DNA of 53,532 nucleotides from Niastella populi (GCF_002078015.1 NZ_LWBP01000215.1:1-53532), one strand, 5' to 3'. Counted from the first letter of the stretch, positions 33,475-42,194 are shown. Translations and numbers: made by a program. The notes: generated from the sequence alone by a model not told the origin.

Positions 33475-33837
33475 ATGGAAAAACTAAGTATACAGGAGGA
33501 ACAGGCCATGCAGGTAATATGGAAAACAGGCGAGGGCAACATAAAACTGTTTCTAGATAATATGGAAGAAAAGCCGCCTTATACCACGCTGGCCTCCACC
33601 GTTAAGAACCTCGAAAAAAAAGGACTGGTTGAAAGCCGGCTCGTAGGCAACGCCTATTTATACCGGCCGGCGGTTTCGGAAGAGGAATATAAAAAGCATT
33701 TTATGAACGGGGTGGTGAAGGATTACTTCGACAATTCGTACAAACAGCTGGTGAATTTTTTTGTGGAGCAGAAGAAGTTGAGTCCGAAGGAGCTAAAGGA
33801 TATAATAGATATGATTGAGAATGAGGGAAAGAAATAG
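33475..33837 (+). CDS. BlaI/MecI/CopY family transcriptional repressor
   Basis: A 120-residue penicillinase-repressor family protein: LSIQEEQAMQVIWKTGEGN (helices 1-2), PYTTLASTVKNLEKKGLVES (recognition helix, about 34-53) and a C-terminal dimerisation helix rich in Lys/Glu. BlaI proteins bind DNA until cleaved after a signal through BlaR1/MecR1, encoded immediately downstream (33908). Twin dyads sit at its start. In Bacteroidota such pairs often control envelope-stress genes rather than beta-lactamases; no beta-lactamase gene is visible here. Confidence 0.9.
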   Translation: MEKLSIQEEQAMQVIWKTGEGNIKLFLDNMEEKPPYTTLASTVKNLEKKGLVESRLVGNAYLYRPAVSEEEYKKHFMNGVVKDYFDNSYKQLVNFFVEQKKLSPKELKDIIDMIENEGKK

Positions 33838-33907
33838 AATGTAAGAAATTACCATCTTACTTCTTAATTCGGTCACAACAAATTCACATTACTCCCAATT
33901 TAGCAAT

Positions 33908-35866
33908 ATGCTACTTTACCTAATTAAACTATCGATCGGCCTCTCCATCGTTTACTTATTCTATCAGTTATTTCTGAGAAGACTGACCTTCTACTGTTGG
34001 AACCGCTGGTACCTGCTGATCTATTCCATGGTGTGTTTTGTAATACCTTTTGTAAATGTTTTTACAATTATAGTAGAACGGCCTGCCCTGCGCGAATCGG
34101 CCATCGTAAACTATATACCCGCCATTACACAAATTTCGCCCGCAGCTGCTGAAGCCGGCGTTCCGGTAACATCTTCAGCGGTTGGCTGGGTACAGGTAGC
34201 AGTTATTGTTTTCATTGCCGGCGTGTTATTCATGCTGATGCGCCTGCTGGTGCAATATTATTCATTGTATAAAATGCGGTCGAAGGCGGTATTGCTGTAT
34301 GACGAAAAAGTAAAGCTGTACCATATCGATGAACCGGTAATGCCTTTCTCTTTTGGCCGCGGCATTTATGTAAACCAGCACCAGCATAGCGAACATGAGT
34401 TGAAAGAGATCATCCGCCATGAATTCATTCATGTAAAGCAACGGCATTCGCTTGATATTCTCTGGAGCGAAATATTGTGCATCCTTAACTGGTATAACCC
34501 TTTTGCCTGGCTGCTGCGACACGACATTCGCCAGAACCTCGAATTCATTGCCGACCAGCAGGTGTTGCAAACAGGCCTCGATCGTAAACAATACCAGTAC
34601 CTGCTTTTAAAAGTTATAGGAGTTAATTCATTTAGTATAGCCACCAATTTCAATTTTTCATCTTTAAAAAGAAGAATAGCCATGATGAACAAAGCAAAGA
34701 GTGCCCGTGTGCACCTGATCAGGTTCCTGTTTCTGCTACCGCTGCTGGTGGTAGTATTGTTAGCATTTAGAAATTCAACCCAGGGGCAACAACAGCCGTT
34801 AAAGGGAGCGAAGACCGATACCATACCGGCAGCTCCAAAAACACCAGCCGGCTGGAAAGACATCAATACAATTGATGTCACTGACTATCAAAAGGTGACC
34901 ATCCGTTTAAAGAACGGTAAAACGGAGAAGTATGACCTGATAAATACAAAAGAAAGGGAGGCGTTTGAGAAAAAATATGGCGCTTTGCCCGAACCGCCAA
35001 CGCCGCCGATGCCCGTAATGCCCGACAACAACGAACGGCCCGAAAATCCTGAAGCCCCCGAAAGACCGGAAAGACCGGAAGCGCCTGAAAAAATGGAAGC
35101 ACCCGAAGCGCCTGAGCGGGCCGAAGCCCCCGAAGCCCCCGAACCACCGGAGGCGCCTGAAGTAACGGAGAAAGCCCCATATACTATTAACCTGCAGGAT
35201 TGCCTGAATAGAAAGGGATATTGTATTACGGTGGCCGATAATTATGGCGAATGTGTGGTGATCGTGAAAGACAAAAACAACAAGATCGTTGAAGCCGTGG
35301 TGCTTACCGATTGGGATAAGGACAAAAAGTATACAGAGAAATACGGTGAAATTCCGCCCCGGCAAATACAGCTCATGCCCAAATACAAAACGGGGCAGCC
35401 GGTGAAAACAACAAAACCGGTTGCCGGAATAGCGGCCGATAAAGAAGTAGTGGTGATCGGCAGACCGGTGGAGGTAAAAAAAGTGATCGCTGTAAAGGCT
35501 ACAGCCGACCCCAAAGCAATCGCTGCGGTAAAAGCTGAATCCGGGGAGGTAGTGGTTATAAGCAAACCGATGGAGGTAAAAATTGCAAAAGCCACAAAAT
35601 TAGCCACTGACCGCAGCGCAACGTTGCCGGTTGCATCGGCCCCTGCCGGAGCTATTGTGGGCAAACCGATAGGCGCAAAGGAAGCCGTGAACGGGGTGAT
35701 CATAATCGATAAAATAGAAGGCAAACCGGCAACAAACGTGAAACCTGCAAAGCCGGTTGAAAAGACCGAAAAGCTTATAAATGTAAAGATCGTAGAATCG
35801 GCAAAGGCGAAAGCGGCTGCCGAACCAAAAAAAGCTACGCCCGCCGAACCCCGCCAGGAACAGTAA
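33908..35866 (+). CDS. M56 (BlaR1-type) membrane metallopeptidase with Pro/Glu-rich and repeated C-terminal region
   Basis: A 652-residue protein. Helices near the N-terminus (about 1-60, 95-115) and one about 268-290 frame an M56 domain with the zinc motif HEFIH in IRHEFIHVKQRHSLD (about 175-190). After the third helix the chain is hydrophilic: a disordered Pro/Glu/Ala stretch (about 360-425, units like PEAPERPE), then a CxxxxG-type beta segment (NLQDCLNRKGYCITVADNYGECV), then Lys/Val/Ala-rich repeats containing EVVVIGRPVEVK and EVVVISKPMEVK. It should sense an envelope signal and cleave the BlaI partner encoded 70 bp upstream. The C-terminal repeat part is unusual and faces the periplasm. 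Confidence 0.85.
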   Translation: MLLYLIKLSIGLSIVYLFYQLFLRRLTFYCWNRWYLLIYSMVCFVIPFVNVFTIIVERPALRESAIVNYIPAITQISPAAAEAGVPVTSSAVGWVQVAVIVFIAGVLFMLMRLLVQYYSLYKMRSKAVLLYDEKVKLYHIDEPVMPFSFGRGIYVNQHQHSEHELKEIIRHEFIHVKQRHSLDILWSEILCILNWYNPFAWLLRHDIRQNLEFIADQQVLQTGLDRKQYQYLLLKVIGVNSFSIATNFNFSSLKRRIAMMNKAKSARVHLIRFLFLLPLLVVVLLAFRNSTQGQQQPLKGAKTDTIPAAPKTPAGWKDINTIDVTDYQKVTIRLKNGKTEKYDLINTKEREAFEKKYGALPEPPTPPMPVMPDNNERPENPEAPERPERPEAPEKMEAPEAPERAEAPEAPEPPEAPEVTEKAPYTINLQDCLNRKGYCITVADNYGECVVIVKDKNNKIVEAVVLTDWDKDKKYTEKYGEIPPRQIQLMPKYKTGQPVKTTKPVAGIAADKEVVVIGRPVEVKKVIAVKATADPKAIAAVKAESGEVVVISKPMEVKIAKATKLATDRSATLPVASAPAGAIVGKPIGAKEAVNGVIIIDKIEGKPATNVKPAKPVEKTEKLINVKIVESAKAKAAAEPKKATPAEPRQEQ

Positions 35867-35983
35867 GCAGGATACCTACCTAATATTCACCCCCCAAAAA
35901 AAAACAATGCAGATCTAAGTATAAACTGTCCATTTTGCCACCTGACAATTTTGCCATAATTTTGCTGCCACTTTTTGAAATTG

Positions 35984-36008
35984 TCCCGATAGCTATCGGG
36001 ATGTTTTT
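35984..36008 (+). terminator. Terminator after the M56 gene
   Basis: Palindrome TCCCGATAGCTATCGGGA (35984-36001) followed by TGTTTTTT. It separates the BlaI/M56 transcript from efp. Confidence 0.8.
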
Positions 36009-36032
36009 TGACTTTTGAAATATTAATTATTT

Positions 36033-36599
36033 ATGGCAAATACCTCAGATATCAGCCGCGGCATGATTATTAAACTGGATGGAAGTTTATACACAGTGGT
36101 TGAATTTGGTGAAAATAAAACTGCCCGGGCTGCAGCCAAGGTATGGGCAAAATTGAAAGGAGTTGACAATAACCGCAGTATTGAAAAGACCTGGAACAGC
36201 GGCGATTCCATTCACCCGGTTCGCGTTGAGCGCAAAACATACCAGTTCCTGTATAAGGACGATTCAGGTTACAATTTCATGGACAATGAAACGTTTGAAC
36301 AGGTTGCGCTTGCAGAAACCCTGGTTGATGCGCCCCAGTTCCTGAAAGAAGCCCAGGAAGTATCTGTACTCATCAATACCGAAACCGAACAACCGATGAG
36401 TGTAGAACTGCCCGATAAAATTGTATTGAAAGTAACTTATAGTGAGCCGGGTTTGAAAGGCGATACGGCTACCCGTACATTAAAACCTGCCACAGTTGAA
36501 ACCGGCGCTACCGTTAACGTACCGCTGTTTGTTAACGAAGGCGAGCTGATTCGTATTAATACGAAGACCGGTGAATATGTTGAACGCGTAAAAGAATAA
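36033..36599 (+). CDS. efp: Elongation factor P with Arg32 at the modification tip
   Basis: A 188-residue EF-P, the usual length, which relieves ribosome stalling at polyproline by entering the E site. Domain I begins MANTSDISRG; the tip loop reads NKTARAAAKVW with Arg at position 32. In Lys-type EF-P (E. coli) this place holds Lys34; here the sequence aligns without gaps to the Arg32 configuration of Pseudomonas-type EF-P, which is rhamnosylated by EarP. Domains II and III look normal (VELPDKIVLKVTYSEPG, NEGELIRINTKTGEYVERVKE). It is flanked by its own terminators and is upstream of accB. No earP or epmABC gene is seen in this window. Confidence 0.92.
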   Translation: MANTSDISRGMIIKLDGSLYTVVEFGENKTARAAAKVWAKLKGVDNNRSIEKTWNSGDSIHPVRVERKTYQFLYKDDSGYNFMDNETFEQVALAETLVDAPQFLKEAQEVSVLINTETEQPMSVELPDKIVLKVTYSEPGLKGDTATRTLKPATVETGATVNVPLFVNEGELIRINTKTGEYVERVKE

Positions 36600-36621
36600 T
36601 ACAGGAACTTACGTTATAACG

Positions 36622-36657
36622 GGACAATGGAACAAAATTCCATTGTCCTCTTTTTTT
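36622..36657 (+). terminator. Terminator of efp
   Basis: GGACAATGGAA (36622-36632) pairs perfectly with TTCCATTGTCC (36638-36648), 5-nt loop, then TCTTTTTTT. Confidence 0.9.
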
Positions 36658-36770
36658 GGGGCAAATGCCCGGGTGCCTTTTTAAAAAGGGTTTTGGATAT
36701 ATTTAGTGTGTAATCCTTATCTTAGCCGCCTGTTCTACAGGACTTAAACGACAAACTAAAATTTTACCAG

Positions 36771-37268
36771 ATGGATTTTAAACAAATTCAGGAGTTGATC
36801 AAAATGATCAACAAATCAAATATCGGGGAAGTGACGATTGAAGAAAAGGGATTTAAATTAACCATCAAACAAAAAGAAGAACCGGTTCAGAATGTCATTG
36901 CAGCTCCTGTACATACCGCTCCTATGATGACCGCTATGCCTCAACAGGCTCCGGCTGCCCAAACTGCCGCACAAGTTACCTCGCCTGCCGGTGACAAACC
37001 AAAAACAGCAGATGCAGTTGCTGACAATTTTATTACTATCAAAAGCCCGATGATCGGTACTTTCTACCGTAGCTCTGCACCCGGAAAACCGGCGTTTATT
37101 GAAATAGGCGATGAGATCACTCCCGGCAAAGTAGTTTGCATCATAGAAGCCATGAAACTGTTTAATGAAATTGAAAGCGAAGTAAAAGGCCGTATTGTAA
37201 AAGTACTGGTAGAAGATGCTTCACCGGTAGAATACGATCAGCCATTGTTTCTGGTAGAACCTGCTTAA
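36771..37268 (+). CDS. accB: Biotin carboxyl carrier protein of acetyl-CoA carboxylase
   Basis: A 165-residue BCCP. The N-terminal helix (MDFKQIQELIKMINKSNI) and an Ala/Pro/Gln-rich linker (about 47-85) precede the biotinyl domain, where Lys129 in EAMKLFNEIE is the biotin attachment site. It carries CO2 between the biotin carboxylase and the carboxyltransferase in fatty acid synthesis. accC follows in the same direction after a 130-bp gap that holds an octamer array, so the operon is interrupted by that element. A possible promoter lies upstream: TTTG (36692) and TATCTTAG (36718), spacing 22 nt. Confidence 0.93.
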   Translation: MDFKQIQELIKMINKSNIGEVTIEEKGFKLTIKQKEEPVQNVIAAPVHTAPMMTAMPQQAPAAQTAAQVTSPAGDKPKTADAVADNFITIKSPMIGTFYRSSAPGKPAFIEIGDEITPGKVVCIIEAMKLFNEIESEVKGRIVKVLVEDASPVEYDQPLFLVEPA

Positions 37269-37270
37269 AC

Positions 37271-37362
37271 TAATTAGCTGGTGTGATAATTAGCTAATGT
37301 GCTAATGAATACATTTCGAATCGCATTAACATTAGCACATTGGCAAATTGGCATATTAGCAT
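37271..37362. repeat. Octamer array in the accB-accC intercistronic gap
   Basis: Left arm in 8-nt register (37271-37310): TAATTAGC, TGGTGTGA, TAATTAGC, TAATGTGC, TAATGAAT. Right arm (37331-37362): ATTAGCAC, ATTGGCAA, ATTGGCAT, ATTAGCAT. It starts 2 nt after the accB stop and resembles the array at 31601-31698 nearly word for word. Confidence 0.78.
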
Positions 37363-37401
37363 AACTTGTCCCGAGGAAGTCGGGATTATCAATCAAATTC
37401 A

Positions 37402-38739
37402 ATGTTCAAGAAAATATTAATTGCCAATCGTGGAGAAATTGCCCTGCGGGTCATTCGTACCTGTAAAGAAATGGGCATCAAAACGGTTGCTGTTTATTCA
37501 ACCGCCGATAAGGACAGCCTGCACGTGCGCTTTGCCGATGAAGCTGTTTGTATTGGAAAGGCGGCAAGTTCCGACTCTTACCTGAATATCCCTCACATTA
37601 TGGCCGCGGCTGAGATCACCAATGCCGACGGTATTCACCCGGGTTATGGCTTCATGGCCGAAAACGCCCGTTTTGCGGAAATCTGCGGGGAACATAATAT
37701 CAAATTTATTGGACCCACACCCGACCAGATCAGGTCGATGGGTGATAAAATAACCGCCAAGGAAACCATGATCAAAGCCGGTGTGCCCGTGGTACCCGGT
37801 GGTGAAGGTTTATTGGAAAGCCTTGAAGAGGCCCAGACACTGGCAAAAGAAGTAGGTTATCCCATTATCCTGAAAGCCACCGCAGGTGGTGGTGGTAAAG
37901 GGATGCGTGTTGTATGGAGCGAAGAGGAACTGGAAAAGAACTACAATACCGCCAAAGCCGAAGCCGGCGCCGCATTCAAGAACGACGGTATTTACATGGA
38001 AAAGTTTGTGGAAGAACCACGCCACATTGAAATACAGGTAGCCGGCGATCGCTATGGTAAAGTATGCCATCTTAGCGAAAGAGACTGCTCGATCCAGCGC
38101 CGTCACCAGAAACTGGTTGAAGAATCTCCTTCACCATTCATGACGCCCGAACTGCGTAAGCGCATGGGTGAAGCCGCAATCAAAGCCGCCTCTGCCATTG
38201 GTTACGAAAGCGTGGGTACCATCGAGTTCCTGGTTGACAAACACCGCAATTTCTACTTCATGGAAATGAATACCCGTATTCAGGTAGAACATTGCGTAAC
38301 CGAAGAAGTAACGAACTTCGATCTTATTAAAGAACAGATCAAGATCGCACAGGGCGAAGCCATCAGTGGTTTGAACTACGAGCCGCAGTTACACGCTATA
38401 GAATGCCGCATCAATGCCGAAGATCCGTATAACGATTTTCGTCCCAGCCCGGGCAAGATCACAACGCTGCATCAACCCGGCGGCCACGGTATCCGCATCG
38501 ATTCGCATGTATATGCAGGCTATGTAATTCCGCCGTACTACGATTCAATGATCGCCAAGATCATCGCAGTAGCACGTACCCGCGAAGAGGCCATCAATAC
38601 CATGAGCCGCGCATTGAGCGAGTATGTGATTGAAGGTGTAAAAACAACGATTCCGTTCCATCAGCAACTGATGAAGAACGAAGACTTTATAAAAGGCAAT
38701 TTCAACACCAAATTCTTAGAAACGTTTAAGATGGTGTAG
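37402..38739 (+). CDS. accC: Biotin carboxylase subunit of acetyl-CoA carboxylase
   Basis: A 445-residue ATP-grasp enzyme that carboxylates the biotin on AccB using bicarbonate and ATP. The start is the ATG at 37402 ([19 protein letters not shown]); the frame opens 36 nt earlier, inside the repeat gap. The glycine-rich loop is [14 protein letters not shown], active-site motifs include [31 protein letters not shown] and [20 protein letters not shown] with the catalytic glutamates and arginine. Length and motifs are normal. Pairs with accB upstream; another word array begins about 25 bp after its stop. Confidence 0.93.
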   Translation: MFKKILIANRGEIALRVIRTCKEMGIKTVAVYSTADKDSLHVRFADEAVCIGKAASSDSYLNIPHIMAAAEITNADGIHPGYGFMAENARFAEICGEHNIKFIGPTPDQIRSMGDKITAKETMIKAGVPVVPGGEGLLESLEEAQTLAKEVGYPIILKATAGGGGKGMRVVWSEEELEKNYNTAKAEAGAAFKNDGIYMEKFVEEPRHIEIQVAGDRYGKVCHLSERDCSIQRRHQKLVEESPSPFMTPELRKRMGEAAIKAASAIGYESVGTIEFLVDKHRNFYFMEMNTRIQVEHCVTEEVTNFDLIKEQIKIAQGEAISGLNYEPQLHAIECRINAEDPYNDFRPSPGKITTLHQPGGHGIRIDSHVYAGYVIPPYYDSMIAKIIAVARTREEAINTMSRALSEYVIEGVKTTIPFHQQLMKNEDFIKGNFNTKFLETFKMV

Positions 38740-38763
38740 GCGTTCCGATAAATCGGAACGGTT

Positions 38764-38853
38764 GAAAAGTTGACGGGTTGATAGGTTGACAGGTGTTAAA
38801 CCGCTTGTCAACTTGTTAACCCCGCAAAGCGGGGCAAGCTCCGTCAACTTTTC
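38764..38853. repeat. Octamer array with long outer palindrome after accC
   Basis: GAAAAGTTGACGG (38764-38776) is a perfect 13-bp inverse of CCGTCAACTTTTC (38841-38853). Inside, 8-nt words AAGTTGAC, GGGTTGAT, AGGTTGAC, AGGTGTTA run left and GCTTGTCAAC, TTGTTAACC words run inverted. CCCCGCAAAGCGGGG forms an internal hairpin. It could serve as a terminator for accC and for the converging gene. Confidence 0.75.
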
Positions 38854-39155
38854 TGCTTTTTTGCCACGCTGTCTTTACTATTTGTTTCGAACCGCCGTTT
38901 GCGCCAATCCTGAAGCAGGGCCTTCTGCTCCCCGGTAAGAATTTCATCCAGCTCCTGTTGGTTCTTCAGCTCCTGCATTCGCTGCCGCCTGATGATAATG
39001 GCAATCCTTCTTTTTTGATCATCCGATAACTTCAGTTCATTTAGTCGCAGCCGCAAACGCTCCTTTCCATTTAAGTCGAAAAAGCGTTGCTGTGCATTGG
39101 CTGCAATACCCCGGCCGAGCAATAATACAGGCAATAAAATCAAAACCCACTTCAT
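38844..39155 (-). CDS. Small exported helical protein (Spy/CpxP-like)
   Basis: A 103-residue protein with a signal peptide (WVLILLPVLLLGRGIAANAQ). The mature part is one long charged helical hairpin (RLRLRLNELKLSDDQKRRIAII, then QELKNQQELDEILTGEQKALL), matching the LTxxQ pattern of Spy/CpxP periplasmic chaperone-like proteins (LSDDQ, LTGEQ). Likely periplasmic, binding unfolded or lipid-stressed proteins; specific partners unknown. Alone on the minus strand; the last codons overlap the word array downstream. Confidence 0.75.
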   Translation of the reverse strand: MKWVLILLPVLLLGRGIAANAQQRFFDLNGKERLRLRLNELKLSDDQKRRIAIIIRRQRMQELKNQQELDEILTGEQKALLQDWRKRRFETNSKDSVAKKQKS

Positions 39156-39170
39156 AGCTAAAGCATTTAT

Positions 39171-39237
39171 ACGCTGAACGCTTAATGCTTAACGCCAAAA
39201 CACGTTTTTGTAGCGTTTGGCATTATACGTTCCGCCT
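39171..39237. repeat. Heptamer array between ispH and the Spy-like gene
   Basis: Left: ACGCTGA, ACGCTTA, ATGCTTA, ACGCCAA (39171-39198). Right, inverted: GTAGCGT, TTGGCAT, TATACGT (39210-39230). The ACGCTTA and ACGCTGA words are the same as in the array at 42090-42173. Confidence 0.72.
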
Positions 39238-39344
39238 TTTGTTTTGACCTCGTTGAATAGAAGGAGTTTAACTATGGGCAAAACGCATAACCGTGAAACC
39301 GGTATATGACTACATTTTACAGATGAATATAACAATGGAAGCGA

Positions 39345-40574
39345 TCAGCCGGCCAGTTCTTTTGTCATGGCGTCGAGTTTGTTCTCCACTCCATAAAACA
39401 CGGCCAGTTTGCGGATCACGCTTTCAACCACCGCATCGGGACAACTGGCGCCGCTGGTGATAAGAATGCGGGCAGGGTTGCCGGTGGGCAGGTAACCGGT
39501 TGCTATGTGTTCTTCCCTGGTGTGAAAATTATAATGCAGAATATTTTTTTCGGAAAGCAGTTTATCGGGCGAGCTGATAAACCAGGTTGGCAGCTGCAAT
39601 TCGCACAATTCGGCGAGGTGCGTGGTGTTGCTTGAATTATAACCGCCTACTACAATGGCCATATCGGCCGGTGTTTGCAACATGCCGGTAACCGCGGTTT
39701 GGTTATCGTTGGTGGCGTAACACAGGGTATCGCGGGTATCGGCAAAACGGCTTTCAATAGTTTCGGGCGTTAAACCATAATGCTGTTGAATGGTTTGCTT
39801 CAGGTATTCGGCAATGGCCTGTGTATCGGTAGCCAGCTGGGTAGTTTGGTTTACCACCCCAATGCGTTGCAGGTGTTGCGCCGCATTGAATCCTGCAGAG
39901 AACCTGCCGGCAAATTCAGAATAGAATTGCTCAACGGGTTTTTCGCCGGTAATGTATTTTGCCAGGTTTTCCGCCTCCTGCATATCGTTCACAATTACAG
40001 AAGGTGCATTGCTGGCGGCATGCGAGAACGTTGCCCTGGTTTCTTCATGTTTGGGTTTGCCATGAATAACGATGGTGTAACCTTTCTTCGCTATCTGTTC
40101 GCTGCGGTTCCACACTTTCTCAACAAAAGGGCAGGTTGTATTATATTTTTCTACCGGAATACCCAGCGCGTTCAATTTTGATTCTATTTCGAGCGTTGTA
40201 CCAAAAGCCGGAATGATCACCACGTCATCGGCTGTCAGTGCTGAGAATGGGATCAGCTGATGACCGTAGTTGTCCTGCAGAAACTGAACGCCGCGGCTTT
40301 GCAGATCGGCATTCACCTGCGGGTTGTGGATCATTTCGCTTAACAGGAAGATGCGTTTGCCGGGATTCGATTCTATAGTGCGGAAAGAGATCTCGATGGC
40401 ATTTTCAACCCCGTAGCAAAAACCGAAATGGCGGGCCAGGTAAATATGCAACGGATCGAGCGACAGCAGGGTAGGCGTAAAATCCTTCTTCATTTTGTCC
40501 TGCTGTTTACGGCTGTTTTTGATGGCCGAGATCAGCGGGCTACGGTAGGTAACAGGTACATTAAATGTCTTCAT
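39345..40574 (-). CDS. ispH: 4-hydroxy-3-methylbut-2-enyl diphosphate reductase (long form)
   Basis: A 409-residue IspH, the last enzyme of the MEP isoprenoid pathway, which reduces HMBPP to IPP and DMAPP with a [4Fe-4S] cluster. The three cluster cysteines are visible: Cys53 in RHFGFCYGVENAIE, one in NTTCPFVEKVW and one in TSGASCPDAVVE. GKPKHEETRAT and VNQTTQLATDT supply catalytic His/Glu and Thr residues. It is longer than the E. coli enzyme (about 316); extra sequence lies at the N-terminus and in inserts near 220-250, as in other Bacteroidota IspH. Monocistronic, minus strand, divergent from the amylase. Confidence 0.9.
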   Translation of the reverse strand: MKTFNVPVTYRSPLISAIKNSRKQQDKMKKDFTPTLLSLDPLHIYLARHFGFCYGVENAIEISFRTIESNPGKRIFLLSEMIHNPQVNADLQSRGVQFLQDNYGHQLIPFSALTADDVVIIPAFGTTLEIESKLNALGIPVEKYNTTCPFVEKVWNRSEQIAKKGYTIVIHGKPKHEETRATFSHAASNAPSVIVNDMQEAENLAKYITGEKPVEQFYSEFAGRFSAGFNAAQHLQRIGVVNQTTQLATDTQAIAEYLKQTIQQHYGLTPETIESRFADTRDTLCYATNDNQTAVTGMLQTPADMAIVVGGYNSSNTTHLAELCELQLPTWFISSPDKLLSEKNILHYNFHTREEHIATGYLPTGNPARILITSGASCPDAVVESVIRKLAVFYGVENKLDAMTKELAG

Positions 40575-40596
40575 GCCGAAACGAAGGTACGAAGAA

Positions 40597-40730
40597 GTTG
40601 CCGGTTACCGGGCGCCTGTTGCCAGTTTCCGGCGCCTTGCATGAAGAGCGAACCGCTCCTGGCCGGTTCTCAGGTTTTTTTACCAGGTACCCGGAATACC
40701 GGTAACCTGAAACTGTATTTCCTGTAACTG
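40597..40730. repeat. Heptamer array in the ispH-amylase divergent gap
   Basis: Left: GTTGCCG, GTTACCG, GGCGCCT, GTTGCCA, GTTTCCG (40597-40631). Right, inverted: TACCAGG, TACCCGG, AATACCGG, TAACCTG, AAACTGT (40681-40716). Same vocabulary as 26353-26471. Here the array lies at two 5' ends, not after a stop codon. Confidence 0.72.
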
Positions 40731-40812
40731 ATTCTTAATACTTTATACCAACACTGAAACCTATTTATTATTATTGATAAGTTGACCGTAATTTTACTTA
40801 AACCAACCAGGA

Positions 40813-42093
40813 ATGAGATTTATGCAGCGACGATTTACACCGGTAGCATGGAGCATTGACAGCAGTATATATGAAGTAAATGTTCGTCAGTATACACCCG
40901 AAGGAACTTTTAACGCTTTTGCCGAACACCTGCCGCGGCTGAAAGATATGGGGATCGATATTTTGTGGTTTATGCCCATTACCCCAATTGCCAAAGAAAA
41001 ACGGCAGGGAATGCTCGGCAGTTATTATGCCTGTTCAGATTATAAGGCCATCAATCCCGAGTTTGGGACAATAGAGCATTTTACCGCACTGGTGAAAAAA
41101 GCCCACGAACTGGGGATGAAAGTGATCATTGACTGGGTAGCCAACCATACCGGCTGCGATCACATCTGGACCAAATCGCACCCCGAATATTATAAAAGGG
41201 ACGCGGAAGGCAAATTTTACGATACCAATAACTGGCACGATGTAATTGACCTCAATTACTACGACCATGGCATGCGCACAGCGATGTTAGATGCCATGTC
41301 ATTTTGGGTAAAACAATGTGATATAGACGGTTTCCGGTGCGATATGTGCCACCTGGTGCCCCTCGATTTCTGGAACCGCGCCCGGGTAGAACTGGATGCC
41401 ATAAAACCATTGTTCTGGCTGGGTGAAACCCAGGATGTTATTTATTTACAGGTGTTCGATTGTTTATATGGCTGGCGCTGGATGTCGGCCACCCAAAAGT
41501 ATTTCCGGCAGGAAATTACGCTCACCCAGTTGAAAGATGTGCTGAACCATTACCAGTTCGACCTGCCCGCGGGTACGGTGCCTATGCTGTTCACCAGCAA
41601 CCACGATGAAAATACCTGGAACGGTACCGAGTATGAAAAATATGGCGATATGGCCGCGCCGCTGGCAGTGTTCAATTGTACCTGGAATGCCATTCCGCTG
41701 GTTTATACCGCACAGGAACTACCCCTGCACAAACGGTTGCCATTTTTCGATAAGGATGAAATAAGCTGGAACGGCAAGCCACAGCTTCACGACTTCTATA
41801 AAACATTATTACAGCTACGCAAACAACACCCGGCCCTGCAAATTGGCGAGGCTGCCAAACCACAGTTGCTGAATACCACCGATAATGAGCGGGCGCTGGC
41901 CTTTATTCGCAGGGCCGAAGGAAAGGAACTGCTGGTTATTGTGAACTTTACCGGCAACGACGTGTCACTGCAATTACCGGGCGCCCAGATCCAGGGTAAG
42001 TTCACCAATGTGTTCACCCAACAGCCTGTGACCGTTAATGGTTCCTTTTCTGCACAGTTGAAAGGGTGGGATTACCTGGTGTTGGTACGATGA
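40813..42093 (+). CDS. Alpha-amylase family glycoside hydrolase (GH13)
   Basis: A 426-residue cytoplasmic GH13 enzyme without signal peptide. The (beta/alpha)8 motifs are present: DWVANHTG (region I), DGFRCDMCH with the nucleophile Asp (region II), FWLGETQD with the acid/base Glu (region III) and TSNHDENTW with the transition-state Asp (region IV). It should hydrolyse or transfer alpha-1,4 glucans; the short C-terminal beta domain and lack of a signal suggest cytoplasmic maltodextrin or glycogen metabolism. The ATG at 40825 is an alternative start. Its stop codon lies inside the first word of a heptamer array. Confidence 0.86.
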   Translation: MRFMQRRFTPVAWSIDSSIYEVNVRQYTPEGTFNAFAEHLPRLKDMGIDILWFMPITPIAKEKRQGMLGSYYACSDYKAINPEFGTIEHFTALVKKAHELGMKVIIDWVANHTGCDHIWTKSHPEYYKRDAEGKFYDTNNWHDVIDLNYYDHGMRTAMLDAMSFWVKQCDIDGFRCDMCHLVPLDFWNRARVELDAIKPLFWLGETQDVIYLQVFDCLYGWRWMSATQKYFRQEITLTQLKDVLNHYQFDLPAGTVPMLFTSNHDENTWNGTEYEKYGDMAAPLAVFNCTWNAIPLVYTAQELPLHKRLPFFDKDEISWNGKPQLHDFYKTLLQLRKQHPALQIGEAAKPQLLNTTDNERALAFIRRAEGKELLVIVNFTGNDVSLQLPGAQIQGKFTNVFTQQPVTVNGSFSAQLKGWDYLVLVR

Positions 42094-42173
42094 ACGCCAA
42101 ACGCTGAACGCAGAACGCTTAACGCTTAACGCAGAACGCTTAACGCTTAACGCAGAACGCTGAATGGCAAGCG
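42090..42173 (+). repeat. Heptamer array of twelve words overlapping the amylase stop
   Basis: Twelve 7-nt words in unbroken register: ATGAACG, CCAAACG, CTGAACG, CAGAACG, CTTAACG, CTTAACG, CAGAACG, CTTAACG, CTTAACG, CAGAACG, CTGAATG, GCAAGCG. The amylase TGA is inside the first word. CTTAACG and CTGAACG also make up the array at 39171. There is no inverted arm here. Confidence 0.85.
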
Positions 42174-42194
42174 GGTTAAGTAAAGATAAAAGAA

